Positions 16,268 through 24,334 of a DNA stretch of 64,000 bases are shown in pieces. The notes beneath the pieces were generated by a model. It did not search any database and was not told where the DNA came from. It worked only from the letters and a program-made list of their open reading frames with translations. Position numbers and translations under genes: made by a program. Each line of letters opens with the position of its first letter. Positions within the stretch are counted from its first letter, which is position 1. Origin of the DNA: Nocardia acidivorans NBRC 108247 (GTDB taxonomy: Bacteria > Actinomycetota > Actinomycetes > Mycobacteriales > Mycobacteriaceae); the NCBI RefSeq assembly GCF_001625085.1, contig NZ_BDAW01000012.1, positions 124,001 to 188,000 of the forward strand. The letters run 5' to 3'.

Positions 16268-17643
16268 GCACCGTGAACTTCTCCCTGCCCAATACCGGCA
16301 AGATCGTCATCGAGAATGCCTATATCGCACCGGTCGTCGGCGATGAGATCCCCTCGGGCTACCTCGTCATCGACAACGGTCGTATCGAAGCCCTCGGAGC
16401 CGGACCGGCTCCGACGGTGGTGGGAGCCGAACGCGTCTCCGGCGCCGGATGCCTGGTGACCCCGGGCCTGGTCAACACCCACCACCACCTCTACCAGTGG
16501 GCCACCCAGGGCATGTTCCAGGATTCGACGCTGTTCGAATGGCTGACCGGCCTGTACCGCACCTGGGCGGGAATGGACGCCGATGTCGTATACGGCGCTG
16601 CCACAGCGGGTCTGGGCTGGCTGGCGCTGACCGGCTGCACCACCTCGAGTGATCACCACTACGTGTTCCCCAAGGGCCGCGGTGATCTGTTCGAAGCCGA
16701 GGTGATGGCCGCACGCGAGATCGGCCTGCGGTTCCACCCGTGCCGGGGCTCCATGGATCGCGGCCGGTCCCAGGGCGGGCTGCCGCCGGACGAGGTCGTC
16801 GAGAATCGCGATGAGATCCTGATCAACACCCAGGAGATCATCGACCGGTACCACGACGCCTCGTTCGACTCCATGCTGCGCGTGGCCGTCGCGCCCTGCT
16901 CGCCGTTCTCGGTGAGCGAGGGCCTGATGCTCGACGCCGCCGAGCTCGCCCGCGCCAAAGGTGTTCGCCTGCATACCCATCTGGCCGAAACCCTGGACGA
17001 GGAGCAGCATTGCATCGAGCAGGTCGGCTGCACCCCGGTGGAGTACATGGAGAAGCTCGGGTGGCTCGGTGACGATGTGTGGTTCGCGCACGCCGTGCAC
17101 CTGCACGATGCCGATATCCGCCGCTTCGCCGAGACCGGCACCGGTTCGGCGCACTGCCCGAGCTCCAATGCCCGCCTCGGCGCGGGTATCGCCCGCGTCT
17201 CGGAACTGCTCGCCGCCGGTGCGCCGGTCGGCCTGGGCGTCGACGGTGCCGCATCGAGCGAATTGACCTCCATGGCGGGTGAAATGCGCCAGGCGATGCT
17301 GTTCCAGCGCGCCGTGCACGGCCCGACCGCCCTCACCGCCCGCCAGGCCCTGGAAATGGGCACCCTCGGTGGCGCTCGAAACCTGGGCCGCCAGAACGAG
17401 ATCGGCAGTCTCGAACCAGGCAAGCTCGCCGATATCGCCATGTGGCGCGTCGACGGCTTCCGCGCCGCGGTCGAGGATCCGGTGTGCGCCCTGGTCTTCG
17501 GCCCCACCCCGCCGCTGTCCCGACTGCTCGTCGGCGGCCGCACCGTGGTCCAGAACGACGAACTGCGCACCCTCCCACACGATCAGGTCGGCCGCGCGGG
17601 TGTGCTCGCCCGTAAGCGCCTGCTGCGTCAGGAGATTCGATGA
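16264..17643 (+). CDS. amidohydrolase, 8-oxoguanine deaminase type
   Basis: 459 residues from GTG at 16264, coupled to the upstream stop. Amidohydrolase-superfamily metal ligands: VNTHHHLYQ near residue 75 (HxH), RLHTHLAETLDEEQH near 240, HAVHLHDADI near 278 and GVDGAASSE near 327. The extra H in HHHLYQ and the SDHHYVFPKG segment match 8-oxoguanine deaminases rather than classical guanine deaminases. The gene sits between two xanthine dehydrogenase subunit genes, so it most likely supplies that enzyme by deaminating guanine-type purines to xanthine or urate. Which of the two substrates it prefers cannot be told. Confidence 0.85.
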   Translation: MSTVNFSLPNTGKIVIENAYIAPVVGDEIPSGYLVIDNGRIEALGAGPAPTVVGAERVSGAGCLVTPGLVNTHHHLYQWATQGMFQDSTLFEWLTGLYRTWAGMDADVVYGAATAGLGWLALTGCTTSSDHHYVFPKGRGDLFEAEVMAAREIGLRFHPCRGSMDRGRSQGGLPPDEVVENRDEILINTQEIIDRYHDASFDSMLRVAVAPCSPFSVSEGLMLDAAELARAKGVRLHTHLAETLDEEQHCIEQVGCTPVEYMEKLGWLGDDVWFAHAVHLHDADIRRFAETGTGSAHCPSSNARLGAGIARVSELLAAGAPVGLGVDGAASSELTSMAGEMRQAMLFQRAVHGPTALTARQALEMGTLGGARNLGRQNEIGSLEPGKLADIAMWRVDGFRAAVEDPVCALVFGPTPPLSRLLVGGRTVVQNDELRTLPHDQVGRAGVLARKRLLRQEIR

Positions 17644-19973
17644 CGACATCACGCACCACCCGATTCCCGAGCGAGGTGGCCGCGCCCGGTCGCGGCGGCG
17701 TCGGCGAGAGCCCCTTGCGCCCGGACGGCACCCTGAAGGTCAAGGGCGAGTTCGCCTATGCCTCGGATCTGTGGATGGACGGCATGCTGTGGGGCGCGAC
17801 CCTGCGCAGCCCGCATCCGCGCGCGATCATCCGGAGCATCGATATCGCTCCGGCACTGGCCATGACCGGTGTGCACGCCGTGCTCACCCACGAGGATGTG
17901 CCCGGCCGCAAGGTGTACGGCCTCGATCACACCTGGGATCAGCCGGTGCTGGCCATCGGCGAGGTGCGCCATCACGGCGAGCCCATCGCGCTGGTCGCCG
18001 CCGACCATCCCGAGATCGCCCGGCGCGCCGTCGCGGCCATCGAGATCGATTGGGAGGTCCTCGAACCCATCACGGACCCGATGGCGGTGCTGTCGGCTCC
18101 CAAGAAGCTCGCGGTGCAGGAACGCGGCGGTATCGCCCGGCACCAGCCCGTGCGCGTGGGCGATATCTCGGTGGGCCGCGAGATGGCCGCCGTGGTGGTC
18201 ACCGAGGAGTTCGAGGTCGGCATCCAGGACCAGGCGTTCCTGGGCCCGGAGTCCGGCATGGTGATTCCGGCCGAGGACGGCGGACTCGACTTCTACGTCG
18301 CGACCCAGTGGATGCACAACGATCTCTCGCAGATCGGTCCGTGCCTGGGCCTGGCGGACGACCAGATTCGCATGACCATGGCCGGTGTCGGCGGCGCGTT
18401 CGGCGGCCGCGAGGACCTGTCCATGCAGATCCACGCCGGCATGCTCGCCATGCACACCGGTAAGCCGATCAAGATGGTGTACAACCGCGAGGAATCCTTC
18501 TTCGGTCACGTGCACCGGCATCCGGCCAAGATGCTCTACGAGTACGGCGCGACCGCCACCGGAAAGCTCACCTACGCAAAGGTTCTCATTGTCCTGGACG
18601 GTGGTGCCTACACCTCGGCGACGCTGAACGTCACCGGTAACGCCTCCTCACTGGCTGTAGGTCCCTACGAAATCCCGCACATCGAGATCGACGCGTACGG
18701 GGTGTACACCAACAACCCGCCGTGCGGCGCGATGCGCGGATTCGGTGCGGTGCAGGCGTGTTTCGCGCACGAGTCGATGATGGACAAGCTCGCCGAGGCC
18801 CTGGATATGGATCCGGTGCGGGTGCGCCAGCTCAATGTGGTCTCCCAGGGCTCCAAGCTCGCCACCGGTCAGGTGGTGCACGCGCCGACCCCGCTGGCCG
18901 AGATGCTCGGTACGCTGAGCGCGATGCCGCTCCCGGATGTCATGGACGCCAGCGATATTCGCAATCTCCCCGGCGGTGCGTCGCAGACCACCCACGGTGA
19001 GGGCGTGGTGCGCGGCGTCGGCTACGGCGTCGGCATCAAGAACATCTGCTTCTCCGAGGGCTTCGACGATCTGTCCACCGCCCGGGTGCGTCTGGAGGTC
19101 ATCGGCGGCGAGCCGGTGGCGCTGGTGCACACCGCCGCCGCGGAGGTCGGCCAGGGTCTGGTCACCGTCGAGGCGCAGATCGCCCGCACCGAACTCGGTA
19201 TCGAACGGGTGGTGATCCACCCGGCGGACAACGGGGTCGGCGACTCCGGCTCCTCGTCGGCCTCGCGCCAGACGTATATGACCGGCGGTGCGGTGAAGAC
19301 CGCATGTGAGGCGGTGCGCGAACGCGTACTCGCCCTGGCGCGGGCCAAGCACGGCGCGCACAGCGCTCTGCAACTCATCGGCGGCAAGATCGTCTCCGGA
19401 ACCGGCGAGGTGCTCTCGGCCATCGCCGACGTCCTCGGTGACGAGGTCGTCGAGGAGACCCGCGAATACCACCACAGGCCCACCACGGGTATGGATCCGG
19501 TGACCGGTCAGGGCAACAGCCACACCCAGCTCGCGGTGTGCGTGCACCGGGCCGTGGTCGATGTCGACACCGACCTCGGATTGGTGAAAGTCGTTGCCCT
19601 GGACGCGGTCCAGGACGTAGGCAAGATCATGAACCGCCTGTCCCTCGAGGGCCAGATCCACGGCGGATCGATTCAAGGGCTGGGTCTGGCAGTGATGGAG
19701 GAAATCCAGGTAAGCAATGGCAAGGTGCGGAACCCGTCCTTCACGGACTACCTGATTCCCACCATTCTCGACACACCCCCGCAGCGGCTGGAGATCCTGG
19801 AGAATCCGGACCCGCACGCACCGTACGGGCTCCGCGGGGCGGGCGAACCGCCCACCCTCTCCTCGACACCGGCGATTGCCGCAGCCATTCGCGACGCCTG
19901 CCGCAAGCAGGGCGGCACCGGGAACCTGACCCGTGTGCCGGTGCGACCGGAAGACATAATCCGGAGCAGTTGA
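17640..19973 (+). CDS. pucD: xanthine dehydrogenase, molybdopterin-binding subunit
   Basis: 777 residues, ATG overlapping the amidohydrolase stop. The N-terminal a/b hammerhead domain (KGEFAYASDLWMDGMLWG) is followed by the molybdopterin domains with GGAFGGREDLSMQIH (near 258), NNPPCGAMRGFGAVQA (near 360) and, near the C-terminus, GLRGAGEPPT carrying the catalytic Glu. The order of FAD, Fe-S and Mo genes with an inserted deaminase resembles puc-type operons. It hydroxylates hypoxanthine and xanthine to urate in the cytoplasm and needs XdhC, encoded 1.6 kb downstream, for cofactor sulfuration. Confidence 0.94.
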   Translation: MTTSRTTRFPSEVAAPGRGGVGESPLRPDGTLKVKGEFAYASDLWMDGMLWGATLRSPHPRAIIRSIDIAPALAMTGVHAVLTHEDVPGRKVYGLDHTWDQPVLAIGEVRHHGEPIALVAADHPEIARRAVAAIEIDWEVLEPITDPMAVLSAPKKLAVQERGGIARHQPVRVGDISVGREMAAVVVTEEFEVGIQDQAFLGPESGMVIPAEDGGLDFYVATQWMHNDLSQIGPCLGLADDQIRMTMAGVGGAFGGREDLSMQIHAGMLAMHTGKPIKMVYNREESFFGHVHRHPAKMLYEYGATATGKLTYAKVLIVLDGGAYTSATLNVTGNASSLAVGPYEIPHIEIDAYGVYTNNPPCGAMRGFGAVQACFAHESMMDKLAEALDMDPVRVRQLNVVSQGSKLATGQVVHAPTPLAEMLGTLSAMPLPDVMDASDIRNLPGGASQTTHGEGVVRGVGYGVGIKNICFSEGFDDLSTARVRLEVIGGEPVALVHTAAAEVGQGLVTVEAQIARTELGIERVVIHPADNGVGDSGSSSASRQTYMTGGAVKTACEAVRERVLALARAKHGAHSALQLIGGKIVSGTGEVLSAIADVLGDEVVEETREYHHRPTTGMDPVTGQGNSHTQLAVCVHRAVVDVDTDLGLVKVVALDAVQDVGKIMNRLSLEGQIHGGSIQGLGLAVMEEIQVSNGKVRNPSFTDYLIPTILDTPPQRLEILENPDPHAPYGLRGAGEPPTLSSTPAIAAAIRDACRKQGGTGNLTRVPVRPEDIIRSS

Positions 19974-19987
19974 TCAACAGGGGCAGA

Positions 19988-20088
19988 CCGGCGCACGCCG
20001 GTAGGGACTCCACAACAGCAGCAACCGAATCCGCGGTCCGGGAGCGCATGAATCCCGGACCGTAGGTCGGCTACGCCCTTAGGAGGGC
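19988..20088 (+). promoter_or_regulatory. three-hairpin leader of purine permease
   Basis: Between pucD and the permease: CCGGCG/CGCCGG (19988-20001), CGGTCCGGG/CCCGGACCG with an 11-base loop (20034-20062) and GCCCT-TAGG-AGGGC (20075-20088). The last stem-loop contains the AGGAGG ribosome-binding site, so folding would hide it. No known riboswitch class matches. An attenuation or translational switch is a possibility only. Confidence 0.35.
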
Positions 20089-20093
20089 ATGCC

Positions 20094-21533
20094 ATGACCC
20101 AAATCCAAGACCCGACCCCCACCACCACACTCGCCGGGGGTTCGGCACTCGACCGGTTCTTCAAGTTGAGTGAACGCCGCACGACCATCTCGCGCGAAAT
20201 CCGTGGCGGAATCACCACATTCGTCGCCATGGCCTACGTTATCCTGCTTGTCCCGCTCATCCTCGGCGGGGTCACCGATATCGACGGCAACCATCTCAGC
20301 ATCGCTCAGCTCACCACGGCCACCGCGTTCTCGGCCGGACTCTCCACAGTCCTCATGGGCCTGGTCGGCAACGTACCACTCGCTCTCGCAGCGGGCCTCG
20401 GGGTGGTCCCGGTGGTCGCCTTCCAGGCGGCCCCGCATATGACCTGGCCCCAGACCATGGGCCTGGTCGTCCTGATGGGCGTGATCATTGTGATCATGGC
20501 CGCCACCGGCCTGCGCACCATGATCATCAATGCCATTCCGGTGGCGCTCAAGAACGCCATCGGCGTCGGCATCGGCATGTTCATCGCCATGATCGGCCTG
20601 GTCTCCTCCGGGGTCGTCGGGCACGGTTCGGCCGGTGGGCCGCCGGTCACGCTCGGCGTGGACGGACACCTACAGGGTTGGCCCGTGGTCGTTTTCGCCT
20701 TCGGCCTACTGCTCATGCTCGCGCTGTACATCCGCAAGGTGCCCGGTGCGATCCTGATCAGCATCGCCCTGTCGACGCTGCTCGCGATTGTGATCAACGC
20801 CATCGCGGATATCGATCCCAAGGCGTGGGGGACCGTCGTTCCCCAGCGGCCCGACTCCCTGTTCGCCACACCGGATTTCGGCCTCATGTTCAATATCGAT
20901 CTGGTCGGCGGCTTCGCCCGCGCCGGTGGCCTGGTGGCGAGCGTGGTGCTGTTCACGCTGGTGCTGACCGGCTTCTTCGATGCCATGGGAACGGTTTTCG
21001 GCGTCTGTGACGAAGCCGAGCTGCTGGATGAGAAGGGCACCGTGCCCGGTATCGGCAAGATCCTCACCGTCGACGGTGTCGCCCAGATCATCGGCGGCGT
21101 CAGCGGTGGGGCGGGCAGTACGGTCTATGTGGAATCCGCGACGGGCGTCGGTGAGGGCGCACGTACCGGACTCACCAGCGTGGTCACCGGCGGATTGTTC
21201 TGTGCGGCGGTCTTCTTCACCCCGCTGGCCGCGGTGGTGCCGATCCAGGCCGCGGCGCCGGCCCTGGTGCTGGTCGGCGCGCTCATGATGACCCAGGCCC
21301 GCAAGATCGACTGGAACGATCTGGAGATCGCGGTCCCGGCCTTCGTGACCATCGCGCTCATGCCCTTCACCTACTCCATCACCAATGGCGTCGGCGCGGG
21401 CCTGATCTGCTACGCGGTGATCAAGCTCGCCCGCGGCAAATTCCGTGAGATCCATTGGCTGGTAGGCGTGGTCAGCGTGGTGTTCGCCGCCTACTTCGGA
21501 ATCAACGCCCTCGAATCGGTCCTGGGAGGCTGA
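20094..21533 (+). CDS. NCS2 family purine permease, AzgA-like
   Basis: 479 residues with about 12-14 hydrophobic segments. The N-terminus (FFKLSERRTTISREIRGG) and AMAYVILLVPLIL, followed by ALAAGLGVVPVVAFQ, are characteristic of the AzgA/GhxP branch for adenine, guanine and hypoxanthine, as is GFFDAMGTVFGVCDEAELLD near residue 295. GGVSGGAGSTVYVESATGVG is the conserved helix-10 motif. It should import purine bases by proton symport and supply the deaminase and xanthine dehydrogenase encoded just upstream. Strong AGGAGG six bases before the ATG lies in a hairpin. Confidence 0.9.
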   Translation: MTQIQDPTPTTTLAGGSALDRFFKLSERRTTISREIRGGITTFVAMAYVILLVPLILGGVTDIDGNHLSIAQLTTATAFSAGLSTVLMGLVGNVPLALAAGLGVVPVVAFQAAPHMTWPQTMGLVVLMGVIIVIMAATGLRTMIINAIPVALKNAIGVGIGMFIAMIGLVSSGVVGHGSAGGPPVTLGVDGHLQGWPVVVFAFGLLLMLALYIRKVPGAILISIALSTLLAIVINAIADIDPKAWGTVVPQRPDSLFATPDFGLMFNIDLVGGFARAGGLVASVVLFTLVLTGFFDAMGTVFGVCDEAELLDEKGTVPGIGKILTVDGVAQIIGGVSGGAGSTVYVESATGVGEGARTGLTSVVTGGLFCAAVFFTPLAAVVPIQAAAPALVLVGALMMTQARKIDWNDLEIAVPAFVTIALMPFTYSITNGVGAGLICYAVIKLARGKFREIHWLVGVVSVVFAAYFGINALESVLGG

Positions 21534-21534
21534 T

Positions 21535-22641
21535 ATGCGCGACATCGCGGCACAACTCTTGGAATGGCATGCGGCGCAACAGGATTACGCCGTAGCCTCG
21601 ATCATCGGAATCGGCGGCAGTGCGCCCCGGCCGGTGGGCGCGGCGCTGGCGGTGAACTCCGGCGGCGTGGTCGTCGGCAGCATCTCCGGCGGTTGCGTGG
21701 AGGGCGCGGTCTACGAGCTGTGCCGCGAGTCGTTGCGCACCGGGGAAATTCAGCGGGAAACCTTCGGCTACAGCGATTCTGACGCCTTCGCGGTCGGATT
21801 GACCTGCGGCGGCACGATCGAAGTCTTCGTACAACCGGTCACCGCGGCCAATCGCGCTGCCTTCCAAGCGTTTCTGAGCTCCGAAGAGCCGGTCGCACTG
21901 GTCCGTGACCTGAATTCCGGGGCCGCCATGGCTCTGGGCTCGTGGTGGACCGTCGGCGCGGGTTTCGACGAGACCGTGCTCGCCGAGGGGCGCGCCATGA
22001 TCGACACCGGCGCGACCGGTGTCCGCACCCTGGGGTGCGATGACGCCGAAACCACCGTCTTCGTGGAGTCCGAGGTACCGGCCCCGCGCATGATCATCTT
22101 CGGCGCAATCGATTTCGCCGCCGCGGTCGCGCGCATCGGCAAATTCCTCGGCTATCACGTCACCGTCTGCGATGCCCGGCCCATTTTCGCCACCCCCGCG
22201 CGCTTTCCCGAAGCCGATGAGGTGGTGGTGGATTGGCCGGACCGCTACCTGGCCGGTACCCACGTCGATGCCCGCACCGTGCTGTGCGTGCTCACCCACG
22301 ACGCCAAATTCGATGTGCCACTGCTGGAAGTGGCCCTACGCCTGCCGGTGGCCTTCGTGGGCGCGATGGGATCGCGGCGCACCCACGACGACCGGCTCGA
22401 GCGCCTGCGGGCCATCGGCATGCCCGAGACCGAACTGGCCCGGCTGCGTTCGCCGATCGGACTGGATCTGGGCGGCCGCACGCCGGAGGAGACCGCCGTC
22501 TCCATCGCCGCCGAGATCGTGGCCGTGCGCCGCGGCGGCTCCGGCGTCCCGCTCGGGGCCAGCGGTGCGCCCATCCACCGTGACACCGTGCCGGTGCCCG
22601 AGGTCGAGGTGCCGAACGCACTGCAATTCACCGCCGGGTGA
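21535..22641 (+). CDS. xdhC: XdhC family molybdenum-cofactor insertion protein
   Basis: 368 residues starting one base after the permease stop. The N-terminal XdhC domain has SIIGIGGSAPRPVGAALAV and GSISGGCVEGAVY with the conserved Cys. The C-terminal Rossmann-like domain (MIIFGAIDFAAAVARIGKFL) ends with VAFVGAMGSRRTHDDR and IGLDLGGRTPEETA, both family hallmarks. XdhC binds Moco, mediates its sulfuration and inserts it in xanthine dehydrogenase. Its operon position supports that client. Confidence 0.92.
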   Translation: MRDIAAQLLEWHAAQQDYAVASIIGIGGSAPRPVGAALAVNSGGVVVGSISGGCVEGAVYELCRESLRTGEIQRETFGYSDSDAFAVGLTCGGTIEVFVQPVTAANRAAFQAFLSSEEPVALVRDLNSGAAMALGSWWTVGAGFDETVLAEGRAMIDTGATGVRTLGCDDAETTVFVESEVPAPRMIIFGAIDFAAAVARIGKFLGYHVTVCDARPIFATPARFPEADEVVVDWPDRYLAGTHVDARTVLCVLTHDAKFDVPLLEVALRLPVAFVGAMGSRRTHDDRLERLRAIGMPETELARLRSPIGLDLGGRTPEETAVSIAAEIVAVRRGGSGVPLGASGAPIHRDTVPVPEVEVPNALQFTAG

Positions 22642-22664
22642 GGTTCGTCAGTAGCCTGTTCGCC

Positions 22665-22907
22665 ATGCGGCTGCGCGCGGAATTCACCACCGAACCCTTC
22701 GACGGCGAGGGCGATCCCCCGCCGCATGCCACCGAAACCTTCGCCGCCCTCGAAAAGCTCGGGTTGACATGCGAATTCGGTCCGCTGGGCAGTTCGGTGG
22801 CGGGACCCGGCGCGGTACTGCTGCCCGCGCTCCAGGAGATGCTCGGGGTGGCTTTCGCCAATGGCGCGTCCCGGGTGACATTGCAGGTGGAGCGGGACGA
22901 TGAGTGA
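22665..22907 (+). CDS. small thiamine-binding-like (MTH1187/YkoF-type) protein
   Basis: 80 residues from ATG at 22665; a GTG at 22638 overlapping the XdhC stop would add nine residues. I prefer the ATG because family members start directly with the first strand, here LRAEFTTEPFDGEG. The fold pattern is one ferredoxin-like unit: strand, helix PHATETFAALEKLGL, strand CEFGPLGSSVAGP, helix, strand ASRVTLQVERDD. The match to the MTH1187/DUF77 family is by pattern and moderate. It overlaps the following DNA-binding gene by eight bases, suggesting a ligand-sensing partner. Confidence 0.55.
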   Translation: MRLRAEFTTEPFDGEGDPPPHATETFAALEKLGLTCEFGPLGSSVAGPGAVLLPALQEMLGVAFANGASRVTLQVERDDE

Positions 22908-23289
22908 GCGCGCCGCACCGGATGTCACGCACCCGGTGCTGGTGACGCTGGCCCCGCTGCTGGAGCGGGTGGGCGGCAGGCTGATTCCGGCCGCGGCGGG
23001 TTTGCCCGATGATGTCCCGCTGGTCTGGGAGGGCGAAACGCTGGCCTGTGTGCGCCTCACGCCCGCCGATGCCGAACCGGCGGACGGGATTCGGGGACTG
23101 CTGAGCGAGGTGGCGGCGGAGTTCGGTGCGCCGCTGACGGAGCTGCCGCGCGCCGAGAAACAGCGCGCGGTGCGCCTGCTCGAGGAGCGCGGGGCGTTCA
23201 GCTACCGCAAATCCGCCGAGACGGTCGCCGAGGCGCTGGGCGTCACCCGTTTCACGGTCTACAACTACCTCAACCGAACCCGCTCCTGA
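22900..23289 (+). CDS. small DNA-binding protein with YheO-type helix-turn-helix
   Basis: 129 residues. The C-terminal half (about 82-127) matches the YheO/DauR helix-turn-helix: LPRAEKQRAVRLLEERGAFS, then SAETVAEALGVTRFTVYNYL. The N-terminal half is short and lacks the PAS-like domain of full YheO proteins. It overlaps the upstream ferredoxin-like protein gene and ends at a strong terminator, closing the first purine operon. Regulation of purine genes is a guess from position. Confidence 0.65.
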   Translation: MSERAAPDVTHPVLVTLAPLLERVGGRLIPAAAGLPDDVPLVWEGETLACVRLTPADAEPADGIRGLLSEVAAEFGAPLTELPRAEKQRAVRLLEERGAFSYRKSAETVAEALGVTRFTVYNYLNRTRS

Positions 23290-23316
23290 CCGGCCGGAGT
23301 CACGGTAGGAACCTTT

Positions 23317-23343
23317 GAAACCCGCTGCAATGCAGCGGGTTTC
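23317..23343 (+). terminator. hairpin terminator after first purine operon
   Basis: Perfect 13-base arms, GAAACCCGCTGCA and TGCAGCGGGTTTC, separated by one A. T-rich TTTCGTCGTTT follows. It begins 28 bases after the helix-turn-helix gene stop. Confidence 0.8.
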
Positions 23344-23384
23344 GTCGTTTCCGCGCAGGTCGCGGATGACGGGTGTGTACTACG

Positions 23385-23437
23385 TTTCAACCAATTTCAA
23401 CAATCTGTTGACGACATGGCGTGACCCGTGCCACTAT
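23385..23437 (+). promoter_or_regulatory. candidate promoter and activator site of second uricase operon
   Basis: TTTCAAC occurs twice, 10 bases apart (23385-23391 and 23395-23401), directly upstream of TTGACG (23408-23413), which is spaced 18 bases from CACTAT (23432-23437). The region is AT-rich for this genome. On the minus strand the repeat reads TTGGTT, the core of the B. subtilis PucR box as I recall it. A PucR-activated promoter is therefore plausible but untested. Confidence 0.4.
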
Positions 23438-23483
23438 TTCGTAGGACGGAATATGACTTCCGTAATGCGAGAAAGTGCTGTTT

Positions 23484-23996
23484 ATGGTCACGGTCGAAGA
23501 GTTCAACGAGTGGGAGCGCGAACGGCTGCGGCCCGCCCTGCTCGAATGCTGCGATGTACCCGCCTGGGCCGACGCGTTGCTGCGGGCCCGGCCCTATCCG
23601 GATCTGGCCGCCCTGCTCGATGCCGCCGATCGCCTGGCCGCCGCCCTCGGACCCGAGGATGTCGAGCGCGCCCTGGCGGCGCACCCGCGCATCGGCGAGC
23701 GTCCCGAGGGCGCGGATCGCACGGCCGCCTGGTCCCGTCAGGAGCAGTCCGGGGTGGCCGCCGACGCGGAGACCGCCGCGGCGCTGCATTCGGCGAATCG
23801 CCTGTACGAGAAGCGATTCGGCCGTGTCTTCCTGATCTGCGCCACCGGGCTGTCCACCTCGGACATTCTGACCGCGGTCATGCTGCGCCTGGGCAATGAC
23901 CCGGCCACCGAGGCGACGGTGGTCGCCACCGAACTGCGTAAGATCGCCCGCCTGCGCCTGCAACGCGTGATCGTGGAATCGGGCCGGGCCGCATGA
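23484..23996 (+). CDS. uraD: OHCU decarboxylase, copy 2
   Basis: 170 residues from ATG at 23484 (GTG at 23475 is in frame). It has the same signatures as copy 1: ALAAHPRIGERPEG with the catalytic His, and ANRLYEKRFGRVFLICATG. The N-terminal third differs clearly from copy 1, so this is a diverged paralogue, not a recent duplicate. It starts the second operon, downstream of the promoter candidate, and its stop overlaps the next ATG. Confidence 0.92.
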   Translation: MVTVEEFNEWERERLRPALLECCDVPAWADALLRARPYPDLAALLDAADRLAAALGPEDVERALAAHPRIGERPEGADRTAAWSRQEQSGVAADAETAAALHSANRLYEKRFGRVFLICATGLSTSDILTAVMLRLGNDPATEATVVATELRKIARLRLQRVIVESGRAA

Positions 23997-24328
23997 GCGC
24001 CGTCACCACGCACGTGCTCGACACCGCCCTGGGTCGTCCCGCCGCCGGAGTTCGCGTCCGGCTCGAACGACTCGACGCCGCCTCCCCGGCACTGCTCGCC
24101 ACCGGGGTCACCGACACCGACGGCCGCATTACCGAGCTCGGCCCGGATCATCTCGAATCCGCGTGCCACCGACTCGTTTTCGATGTCGCCGCCTACGCCT
24201 CGGCCACCGGGCAGGACTACTTCCTGACCGCCGTCGACATCAGCTTCAGCCCCACCGGCGGCCGCGCGCACTATCACGTGCCGCTGCTGCTGAGCCCCTT
24301 CGCGTGTACCGCCTATCGAGGAAGTTGA
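23993..24328 (+). CDS. uraH: 5-hydroxyisourate hydrolase, copy 2
   Basis: 111 residues, 12 longer than copy 1 because of insertions (LDAASPALLA and around ASATGQDYF). Catalytic elements are kept: TTHVLDTALGRPA, GVTDTDGRI, HYHVPLLLSP and the YRGS terminus. Same reaction as copy 1. ATGA overlap with the decarboxylase, six bases to uricase. Confidence 0.94.
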   Translation: MSAVTTHVLDTALGRPAAGVRVRLERLDAASPALLATGVTDTDGRITELGPDHLESACHRLVFDVAAYASATGQDYFLTAVDISFSPTGGRAHYHVPLLLSPFACTAYRGS

Positions 24329-24334
24329 GTACCT

